A stretch of DNA of 8,573 bases. It comes from Sediminibacterium sp. GTDB taxonomy: Bacteria > Bacteroidota > Bacteroidia > Chitinophagales > Chitinophagaceae. The DNA is taken from the NCBI GenBank assembly GCA_028288645.1, contig JAQBNJ010000060.1, positions 1 through 8,573 on the forward strand, written 5' to 3'. Position numbers and translations under genes: made by a program. Positions 1 through 5,748 of this stretch are shown here, piece by piece (positions within the stretch are counted from its first letter, which is position 1; the number at the start of each line of letters is the position of its first letter). The notes below the pieces were generated by a model that worked only from the letters and a program-made list of their open reading frames with translations, was not told where the DNA came from and made no database searches.

Positions 1-1738
1 CCTGTATAGTGGTTCCATACCATTTCGTGGCGGCAGAATTATCATAGAATGCCGGTATTGCATTGTAGTCGGGTACTGTATAGGCCGCCTCGAACCTTAA
101 GCGTAGATAAGGATTGCTTGTTTCATCAGAAAAACCTGAGGCCCCGAGAAGCGTAAGTGCTCCAAGATACCCGGTTGGGTTTTGCGTGTTAACAGTCGAA
201 GGATATATTCCACGATCCGGAATATCCTGGAAAAGGAGTGCCGGAAGGCCAGGGGTTGTATGCGGTGATAAATTGAGTGACCTCGTCTGGCGCTGCAGGC
301 ACCATGCATCAAATGGCTGGTCAGGGAAATAGGATAACCAGGTTTGGTGGTATATCTTATTGATATCGCCTGCAGGAATATCGGCTTTTACAATGTGAAG
401 GTAATTCCAGAATCCTGTGCCGGTAGTTCCAAATTTCACGCCATTGCCGGCTTTATATGCATCCCGCGCAGCATTACTTACTCCCCAGAAAGCAAAGTTC
501 GCATCAATGCCGGAAGTGTAATAGCTCTCGGGAGTTTGCGCTCCGCCGAGTCCCAATATCGCAGCCTGGGCTTTCAGGAACTGCGCTTCTGCATAACCGA
601 GGAGGATGATCGGGCGTGACGGATTGTTAATAATCGCAGATCCCAGCATTGAATAGGCACTTACGCCCGTCAATCCCGGCTGGTTGGTTTGTCCCTGCGG
701 GCTGGTTGTCCCTGCAGTTGTAGCAGTCCAGCCCGGCAATAAGGCACCGGATTTATTGAGGCCATAATGTGGAATGGGATAGGTAATGATGCGTAAAGAG
801 TCGTCTGCGAGGCTGGTAACCGTATCTGTTACACGATACCTACTGGTAAGTTTTACCGAATCGAAAAAATAGTTTATCCTCGGGTCTTTATATGACCGCA
901 GGTATACAAACATCATATCTGTCATCCTGGGAAAATTGCCGGAAAATGCTCCCTTGATATAATACTTATAATATGGGTTCTCGTTGTTATTGACGTTTTC
1001 ATAAGGCACTTTCATGGTTTCTGCCTCTGAATTAATTAAGTTAGACTCATCTGCCATAATCGACTGTATGGCTTCAGTGGCCACACCACCCAGGTTCTTC
1101 CTGCAACGCAATGCGATCCGTAAACGAAGCGTATTAGCGAATTTTTTCCAGCTTACCAATGGATTCGTCGCGGTGCCATATACTACATCGTACGTCAGTT
1201 TATCCTTTGTTTTGGTGATATCGATTTTTACGCTTGCATCCTTTAACATGGATAATATTTTCGTGTACACACTGTCTTCCGATTCAAAATTTATCACATT
1301 CAGGTTGTTCAGGTTATTTGCTTCCGCCACAGGTATAGGGCCAAAAAAACCAACAAGGATAGAGTAGGTATATGCCTTCCAGATTTTCGCGATCTGTACC
1401 CGGTTCACAAATGAAGTGTCAGCGCCATAATTGGCTTCTACCTGCGCTAAATTCTCCAGAATATTCACATAGCAGTTTTGCCATACTCCCTGGTCACCGG
1501 CGGCATATCTTGCACCTGGCTCTACAAAATTGGCGATCTCCCACATATTCGTATTGATACCGCTGTTCAGCCCGGCGGACCCGATCATATCACCTGTTCT
1601 CTTAATGGCGGTCTCGATCAGGGCCTCAGGTGTAACTTTTACAAATTGAGTGGGATCAGTATTCAGTTCCTGGAATCCTTTTGTACAGGATGCAGTAATG
1701 AGTACGATTGTTATAAATAAGTATGATATCTTTTTCAT
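1..1738 (-). CDS. SusD-like_2/RagB family outer-membrane lipoprotein (3' end cut by window edge)
   Basis: The frame is open from ATG at 1738 down to the window edge, giving 579 codons with no stop. Residues 1-17 form a lipoprotein signal (MKKISYLF..LITAS) ending at Cys18, the likely acylated residue. The mature start CTKGFQELNTDP is typical of the SusD-like_2 branch. Other family-like stretches are an early WEIANFV..WQNCYVNILENL block, the central YAEAQFLKAQAA helix and the late IYHQTWLSYFPDQPFDAW block. Proteins of this family sit on the outer-membrane surface as a lid that captures substrate and passes it to the partner SusC. The gene follows the susC-like gene by 23 bp on the same strand, so they are probably co-transcribed. 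No clear Shine-Dalgarno is visible, which is common in Bacteroidota. At 579 residues or more it is near the upper end of the family's usual length, so little is probably missing. Family assignment is firm; substrate is unknown. Confidence 0.93.
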   Translation of the reverse strand, partial: MKKISYLFITIVLITASCTKGFQELNTDPTQFVKVTPEALIETAIKRTGDMIGSAGLNSGINTNMWEIANFVEPGARYAAGDQGVWQNCYVNILENLAQVEANYGADTSFVNRVQIAKIWKAYTYSILVGFFGPIPVAEANNLNNLNVINFESEDSVYTKILSMLKDASVKIDITKTKDKLTYDVVYGTATNPLVSWKKFANTLRLRIALRCRKNLGGVATEAIQSIMADESNLINSEAETMKVPYENVNNNENPYYKYYIKGAFSGNFPRMTDMMFVYLRSYKDPRINYFFDSVKLTSRYRVTDTVTSLADDSLRIITYPIPHYGLNKSGALLPGWTATTAGTTSPQGQTNQPGLTGVSAYSMLGSAIINNPSRPIILLGYAEAQFLKAQAAILGLGGAQTPESYYTSGIDANFAFWGVSNAARDAYKAGNGVKFGTTGTGFWNYLHIVKADIPAGDINKIYHQTWLSYFPDQPFDAWCLQRQTRSLNLSPHTTPGLPALLFQDIPDRGIYPSTVNTQNPTGYLGALTLLGASGFSDETSNPYLRLRFEAAYTVPDYNAIPAFYDNSAATKWYGTTIQ

Positions 1739-1761
1739 TATGACTGTTTAATAATTGTTGA

Positions 1762-3417
1762 TTAGAAGGATAATTTCACGGTGCATCCCAATATGGCGTA
1801 AGGAAAAGAACCACCTGATTCAGTGCCCATTGTTCCATTGGTTGTACCCGCAGCGGCTTCAGGATCTATTCCAACAGGCGTCTTCTGGTATATCTGCCAT
1901 ATGTTCCTGGCTGTAAAAGCCACAAAAGCGCCTTTCACAAAGCTCTTCCCAAGAGCTTTGGCAGGAATGGTGTATCCCAAAACAATTTCACTTATCCTGA
2001 TCGAAGTGGCATCAAACGTGAGGTAAGGAACATCATTCAGTGTTTTATCATTTCCAAGTATCAATTGAGGAAATACCCAACCGATACTTTTATTACCTAC
2101 CATATATCTCCCGTTCTTGTCTGTAAGAAGTACACCTGTTACCGGATCCGCTTTAGCTAAATAGGCATTGGGATACTGGAGGCCTTTTGAACGCATCGAA
2201 TCCAGGTAACGGGTTATGTTAGTACCCACCGTCTGACCGATGTTACGCTGTTCATTACCACTTTCGCCTAATATAAAATTGCTGAAGAAATAGTCATCCC
2301 TGCCCTCCAGGCTTTTTGCAGTAGTTCCCTGGAACATAGCGCGGCCATAGGATTCGGAGAATACTACCCCACCCCATTTAACGGTTGCAGTAATCGAGAG
2401 ACTAAAGCCTTTATAAGAAAAAGAGTTTGAAAAACCGCCTGTCCATTTAGGACGTGGGTTACCGGTAATAACATTCGCTTCCGCAATATTTCTTCCGCTC
2501 GTACCAACAAGGATTGTATCGCCCACCATATAAGGCCTGTTGCCCATTTGAATACCAAAAGGCTGGCCCACCAAAGCATTAACCGTCATTCCTAACCTGC
2601 CGCCTAACTGTATCCTGTTCACATTGGGCAGAAGAGAAACCACCAGGCTTTTATTGGTAGCAAAATTCAGTGATGATGTCCATAGAAACTTTTTTGTCCG
2701 TACAGGTGTGGCGCTCACACCCAGTTCAAATCCTGTATTCTGAATTTCGCCGGCATTTATTATCCTGTTGTTAAAACCGGTTTCATTGGAAGTTTGTACG
2801 TTAACGATCTGGTTGATGGTACTGTTATTATAATACGTTGCGCTGACATTCAGCTTATTTTTAAAGAATGATAAGTCAAGCCCTATTTCCCTTGAAGTTG
2901 CCTGCTCAGGTTTCAGGTTCGCATTCTTAAGTTGCGTGGTATAAGCCAGGTAGGGGAAACCCATATACAATCCCTGTGGTGAATAGGTGTTCAGCAATTG
3001 GTATGCGCCTGTACTGTTACCCACGGTTGCATAGTTCAGTCTTAATTTACCGGAGCTTAATATGTCTTTGTCTTTAATGAACTGGGAGAATAGAAAACCC
3101 GCACCGATCATCGGGTAAAAAAAGGAGTTACTGCCTGCAGGCAGTGTGGAGGACCACTCATTCCTTGCGGATACATCAAGGAATAAAAAGTCTTTATAGC
3201 CCAATGATACCTGGCCAAAAACAGATTGCTGTTCGGACCTGTTCAGGGACTCAGCCGCAGTAGGCACTGCATTGGCATTCCCGATACTTGGCATATTATG
3301 TACCAGTAAAGAACTTATGGATGCGGACCTGTCAAGGACATTCCGCTTGTCGAGGCTTACACCAGCAATGGCATTAAGACTGAGATTAGAGTGAAATAGT
3401 TGCCTGTTAAAGGTCAA
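1762..3417 (-). CDS. C-terminal part of SusC-like transporter (beta barrel), in frame with the upstream part
   Basis: This is a 551-codon continuation in the same frame as the upstream SusC part, equivalent to residues 536-1086. It is rich in alternating barrel-strand patterns such as FLFLDVSARNEWSSTLP, GKLRLNYATVGN and LNVSATYYNNST, and it ends in the terminal aromatic residue (VKLSF) usual for outer-membrane barrels. The first possible start is TTG at 3417, with GGAG only two bases before it, but that stretch is also ordinary coding sequence (YYEGVL in the continuous frame). A protein made from there would lack a signal peptide and could not be exported. It is best regarded as the distal half of the interrupted gene, not an independent gene. 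The stop lies 23 bp before the SusD-like start. Confidence 0.75.
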   Translation of the reverse strand: MTFNRQLFHSNLSLNAIAGVSLDKRNVLDRSASISSLLVHNMPSIGNANAVPTAAESLNRSEQQSVFGQVSLGYKDFLFLDVSARNEWSSTLPAGSNSFFYPMIGAGFLFSQFIKDKDILSSGKLRLNYATVGNSTGAYQLLNTYSPQGLYMGFPYLAYTTQLKNANLKPEQATSREIGLDLSFFKNKLNVSATYYNNSTINQIVNVQTSNETGFNNRIINAGEIQNTGFELGVSATPVRTKKFLWTSSLNFATNKSLVVSLLPNVNRIQLGGRLGMTVNALVGQPFGIQMGNRPYMVGDTILVGTSGRNIAEANVITGNPRPKWTGGFSNSFSYKGFSLSITATVKWGGVVFSESYGRAMFQGTTAKSLEGRDDYFFSNFILGESGNEQRNIGQTVGTNITRYLDSMRSKGLQYPNAYLAKADPVTGVLLTDKNGRYMVGNKSIGWVFPQLILGNDKTLNDVPYLTFDATSIRISEIVLGYTIPAKALGKSFVKGAFVAFTARNIWQIYQKTPVGIDPEAAAGTTNGTMGTESGGSFPYAILGCTVKLSF

Positions 3418-3489
3418 TACTCCTTCATAATACCAGTTATTCTGTCTTCTTAAGTCGTTGGAATATGAGCCGAGCGGCGTTGTTCTCCC

Positions 3490-3492
3490 TCA
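3490..3492 (-). other. Premature in-frame TGA within the susC-like gene
   Basis: On the minus strand the codons run AAA AAG GAA CTG TGA GGG AGA ACA ACG CCG, and the family-like frame continues unchanged. Genome-wide recoding of TGA is unlikely, because the divergent regulator ends naturally at a TGA (8434-8436) at the expected end of its BTAD domain. Confidence 0.85.
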
Positions 3493-5022
3493 CAGTTCCT
3501 TTTTAACATAATTCTCAGTGTTTGCAAGGTCACCTACTACCTTTCCCCTGAATTTTAACGCGGGGGCAAGGTCTACAGTAGCAGTTATACCGCCGTTCAG
3601 CGCATAGCGGGTATCCTCATTTGAATTGGCATAAATGGACCAGTAGGGATTTTCGGTATTATTCACCTGGCCGGTGGCAATGGAATTTCCATTGGCATCC
3701 ATATAAGGCAGAAAACCATCCAGTCTTGTGCTCCGGGCCATGTACACGTATAAGGCCAAGGGATTCGAGGCATCCAGGTTCTTGATCATCCTGTTTTTTG
3801 TATTCCAGTTGGTATAGGCGATCCTTGTTTCGATCTTTATTTTTGATCCGATATTCCGTGAAGCGGTAAGCGTCAGGTTATGCTTATTGATAAGGTTCAG
3901 ATTGTTTATGACATCGTTTCCCTTTGTAAACCCGTACGAAAGCCTGAACGCAGAATTAGCATCGGATTTACTGATAGATATATTACTTGAATTGGTCAGG
4001 CTCCCCTGGTAAAGATCACTTACGTTACTGCTTTGCGGGGCATATCCGCCCGCAATAGGTACGCCGCCATAGGTATTGTATGGCTGTCCCAGCATGGGGG
4101 CGCCCCAGCTTTGGTTACTCGTACCCATGTTTACGCCACCATTGGCCGGGTTTACGTTATTTACGTTACTACCCGCCAATCGCATATTTGAACCTTCTCC
4201 ATATATATTCTGGTATTCAGGGAAAGCTGTTATTTTATAAAGCTGCAGGTTCTGATTAACATCTATCCCCAGGGTACCGTCACCTCCTGGTTTCCCTTTC
4301 TTAAGCGTGATCAATATGGCGCCGTTTGCTGCCCTTGCACCATAGAGAGCCGCCCCATTCGGGCCTTTCAGTACAGTGATGGATTCAATATCGTCAGGGT
4401 TTATATTAGCTACCGCATTTCCATAATCGATGTTGCCTGCATCACCCGGACTATTCTCGATAGGAACACCATCCACTACAATAAGCGGCTGGTTGGTGCC
4501 GGATAAAGAATTGTCTCCGCGAAGCGTAATTCGAACGCTTCCGCCAGGTTGGCCTGTTCCTGTAACCTGCAGGCCGGCTATTTTACCGGACAGGGCACTC
4601 ATAAAATTCACATCCCTCGCTTCTGTAAGCGTTTTGGTGTCTATACTTTGCGAAGCATAGGTCAGGGATTTTTGCTTTCGGTTAATACCTAACGCAGAAA
4701 CCACGATTACATCCTCCAGTTGTGTTTGGGAAGATTGCAACTTTACATCGAATGATGTCCTGTTACTTACTTTGATCTCCTGTGTTGTAAAGCCTACATT
4801 GGTAAACACAAGAATGTCATTGGCGGCATCCGTCACTTTAATTTCGTACACACCTCCGTCATTGGAGATTGCCTGAAGGTTAGGTTTGTTTTTTACACTG
4901 ACAGAAACACCTGGCACCGGGGTTCCTTTTTCGTCAGTAATACTTCCTCTTAAAGTTTTGGGTTGTGCGTAGGTTATGGCTGCAGATAGCACCATAACGA
5001 GAATGGCAAGAGTTTTTCTCAT
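3490..5022 (-). CDS. N-terminal part of SusC-like transporter (signal peptide, CarbopepD-like, plug, first barrel strands)
   Basis: This is the part that would be translated up to the TGA: 510 residues. A signal peptide (MRKTLAIL..AAITYA) probably cleaves before Gln20. Residues about 22-100 form the carboxypeptidase-regulatory-like beta sandwich (LRGSITDEKGTPVPGVSV..YEIKV..). A TonB-box-like LEDVIVVSALG follows. The plug domain comes next, with ALSGKIAGLQV, QPLIVVDGVPIEN and, at about residues 218-243, the hallmark LKGPNGAALYGARAANG. The remainder starts the beta barrel. The product ends in ENYVKKEL, roughly halfway through a normal SusC, with most barrel strands missing, so it is unlikely to make a working channel. 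ATG at 5022 is chosen because it directly precedes the signal peptide. No Shine-Dalgarno is evident; the leader is A/T-rich. Confidence 0.8.
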   Translation of the reverse strand: MRKTLAILVMVLSAAITYAQPKTLRGSITDEKGTPVPGVSVSVKNKPNLQAISNDGGVYEIKVTDAANDILVFTNVGFTTQEIKVSNRTSFDVKLQSSQTQLEDVIVVSALGINRKQKSLTYASQSIDTKTLTEARDVNFMSALSGKIAGLQVTGTGQPGGSVRITLRGDNSLSGTNQPLIVVDGVPIENSPGDAGNIDYGNAVANINPDDIESITVLKGPNGAALYGARAANGAILITLKKGKPGGDGTLGIDVNQNLQLYKITAFPEYQNIYGEGSNMRLAGSNVNNVNPANGGVNMGTSNQSWGAPMLGQPYNTYGGVPIAGGYAPQSSNVSDLYQGSLTNSSNISISKSDANSAFRLSYGFTKGNDVINNLNLINKHNLTLTASRNIGSKIKIETRIAYTNWNTKNRMIKNLDASNPLALYVYMARSTRLDGFLPYMDANGNSIATGQVNNTENPYWSIYANSNEDTRYALNGGITATVDLAPALKFRGKVVGDLANTENYVKKEL

Positions 5023-5023
5023 A

Positions 5024-5040
5024 CAGTTTCAAGCAGTTTC
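5024..5040 (-). repeat. Short direct repeat in the susC leader
   Basis: GAAACTG occurs twice with 3 bp between (CAGTTTC at 5024-5030 and 5034-5040 on the plus strand), ending one base before the susC-like ATG. The pitch is 10 bp. It replaces any normal ribosome-binding site; function unknown and it may be chance. Confidence 0.3.
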
Positions 5041-5070
5041 GTTAAAATAAAAACGAATTACGCGTTAGCT

Positions 5071-5088
5071 CATTAATTATGCATTAAT
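5071..5088 (-). promoter_or_regulatory. Direct heptamer pair, 11-bp pitch (susC-proximal)
   Basis: Two exact copies of CATTAAT (ATTAATG in the susC direction) lie at 5071-5077 and 5082-5088, separated by 4 bp. Heptamers with 4-bp spacers are the known binding geometry of SARP activators, and a SARP-like regulator is encoded divergently. The pair ends 48 bp upstream of the susC-like ATG, a plausible place for an activator site. A/T-rich chance repetition is the main alternative. Confidence 0.4.
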
Positions 5089-5122
5089 AAGCTCTTAACA
5101 GAAAAATTAATTTTTATTAGTC

Positions 5123-5140
5123 CATTACTAAACCATTAAT
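5123..5140 (-). promoter_or_regulatory. Direct heptamer pair, 11-bp pitch (susC-distal)
   Basis: CATTACT at 5123-5129 and CATTAAT at 5134-5140 repeat the arrangement of the proximal pair, again with 4 bp between copies. The two pairs are 52 bp apart start to start, about five helical turns, so proteins bound at both would lie on the same face of the DNA. One copy differs by one base. A function as a second operator for the divergent regulator is inferred. Confidence 0.35.
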
Positions 5141-5261
5141 TAGTTTATTAAATTTGAATAAGACCTTAACTATCATACAATTAGAAATTGTTCCTGGCTG
5201 CTTATTTTTTTTAGAATAATGAAAAAAAAATATTTTATCCGACACTGATTTAACAATCCGG

Positions 5262-5286
5262 CTGGCCATTTTTGAACTGTGGCCAG
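5262..5286. repeat. Perfect 7-bp inverted repeat with 11-bp loop
   Basis: CTGGCCA (5262-5268) and TGGCCAG (5280-5286) are perfect complements. The arms are G/C-rich inside an A/T-rich region. There is no T tract directly after it on either strand, so it is not a typical terminator. It could be an operator dyad or an RNA hairpin. Confidence 0.4.
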
Positions 5287-5352
5287 GAAAATTTGTTCGG
5301 TATTGCATGGCGGGTTGAAATCACGAATGGAAAACCCATCCGGCTTCCCGAC

Positions 5353-5369
5353 GATAGAAAACTTCTATC
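5353..5369. repeat. 17-bp dyad, 7-bp arms with 3-bp spacer
   Basis: GATAGAAAACTTCTATC has perfect 7-bp arms around AAC. This size and symmetry fit a site for a dimeric DNA-binding protein or a small hairpin. It lies about 380 bp upstream of the regulator start; no partner is known. Confidence 0.35.
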
Positions 5370-5380
5370 ATTATAATAGT

Positions 5381-5557
5381 ATGTTTCACATTTACCGGAT
5401 CAAGCCATTCGCCGTAGTCCTGTTGATTTTCTTACATCCGTTGGCATTTGCATTGGCTGATTTTGGCTGCCTTAGCCTTACCCGTCATAAGCCCATAGAA
5501 GAATACAATACAGTTCATGTCGCTATAAAATGTAAAAGACATCGCATCTTGTTTTGA
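5381..5557 (+). CDS. Doubtful small ORF with a hydrophobic, signal-like segment
   Basis: ATG at 5381 opens a 58-residue frame: a basic start (MFHIYRIK), a hydrophobic stretch (PFAVVLLIFLHPLAFALA), then DFGCLSLTRHKP and a basic tail. The pattern resembles a signal peptide or single membrane helix with a short secreted tail. No Shine-Dalgarno, no recognised family and no neighbour dependence are visible. The frame extends upstream to a GTG at 5279 without gaining family-like sequence. It may be a spurious ORF in the regulator's upstream region. Confidence 0.15.
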   Translation: MFHIYRIKPFAVVLLIFLHPLAFALADFGCLSLTRHKPIEEYNTVHVAIKCKRHRILF

Positions 5558-5568
5558 TCGTGTGCATC

Positions 5569-5598
5569 TTTACTGATGGCAGGTATTTATTATATTTA
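5569..5598 (+). promoter_or_regulatory. Weak candidate Bacteroidota-type promoter for the regulator
   Basis: TATATTTA (5591-5598) matches five of the six fixed positions of the Bacteroidota -7 element TAnnTTTG. A TTTA lies 18 bp upstream (5569-5572), near the place expected for the TTTG -33 element. It would give a leader of roughly 145 nt before the start at 5749. The match is imperfect and the region A/T-rich, so confidence is low. Confidence 0.2.
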
Positions 5599-5737
5599 CA
5601 AGAGAGGTATAAAGACAATCTTAAAAGTTCCGCTGTTACATGCAGTCAATCACATACATTGTGGTACGTGCAAATGGCCTGGTTGCTTAATTTTATATAT
5701 TGCATTTGCCGTCTGATTAATAATGTTAACTGTTTGC

Positions 5738-5741
5738 AGGA
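5738..5741 (+). promoter_or_regulatory. Shine-Dalgarno-like AGGA deciding the regulator start
   Basis: AGGA lies 7 nt before ATG 5749. Together with the signal peptide beginning at this ATG, it supports 5749 over the TTG at 5554, which only adds 65 residues of non-family-like sequence. Confidence 0.55.
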
Positions 5742-5748
5742 CTGCCCA

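Larger units (their letters stand above)
1762..5022 (-). pseudogene. SusC/RagA TonB-dependent outer-membrane transporter gene interrupted by an in-frame TGA
   Basis: Read from ATG at 5022 to TAA at 1762-1764, one frame spans 1086 codons, a normal SusC length, with a single TGA at codon 511 (3490-3492). The frame is the same on both sides. The 24 codons between the TGA and the next possible start (TTG at 3417) also read as SusC-like barrel sequence (TPLGSYSNDLRRQNNWYYEG). The lesion is therefore one nonsense codon, not an indel. CGA to TGA is one simple origin, but the ancestral codon cannot be known from here. SusC proteins are 22-strand TonB-driven channels that import oligomers bound by the SusD lid. 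The N-terminus has a carboxypeptidase-regulatory-like domain but no STN domain, so signalling through an anti-sigma factor is not indicated. The rest of the frame shows no further damage, so the mutation is recent, a sequencing error or tolerated. Confidence 0.85.
5023..5748. other. AT-rich divergent intergenic region between susC-like gene and regulator
   Basis: These 726 bp separate two divergently transcribed genes and must carry both promoters. The part nearest susC (about 5040-5260) is very A/T-rich and holds direct heptamer repeats. Farther on are two perfect short inverted repeats (5262-5286 and 5353-5369). No convincing protein gene is seen. One weak small-ORF candidate (5381-5557) and an in-frame upstream extension of the regulator (5554-5748) are open but lack support. 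No tRNA, known riboswitch or mobile-element end was recognised. Confidence 0.7.

Noticed and set aside
114..2026. Plus-strand open frames across the SusD and SusC genes
   Set aside because: They are antisense to well-supported genes, short, lack family-like sequence and ribosome sites, and are best explained as shadows.
3418..3489. Frameshift between the two SusC halves
   Set aside because: Translating the interval shows both halves in one frame with family-like sequence in between; only the TGA interrupts it.
3490..3492. TGA read as selenocysteine or through a changed genetic code
   Set aside because: SusC proteins are not selenoproteins, no convincing SECIS-like hairpin was noticed after the codon, and the neighbouring regulator ends normally at a TGA.
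5102..5115. Palindrome AAAAATTAATTTTT between the heptamer pairs
   Set aside because: Simple A/T symmetry of this kind is expected by chance in such an A/T-rich stretch; nothing else supports a function.
5372..5377. TATAAT as a sigma-70 -10 box
   Set aside because: No TTGACA-like element lies 16-18 bp upstream, and Bacteroidota promoters use a different consensus (TTTG / TAnnTTTG).
5279..5380. GTG-started extension of the small upstream ORF
   Set aside because: It begins inside the 5262-5286 inverted repeat, has no ribosome site and no recognisable protein features.
5554..5748. In-frame 65-residue extension of the regulator starting at TTG 5554
   Set aside because: It adds sequence without a signal-peptide pattern, starts at a weak TTG without a ribosome site, and would bury the clear signal peptide that begins at ATG 5749, which has AGGA 7 nt upstream.
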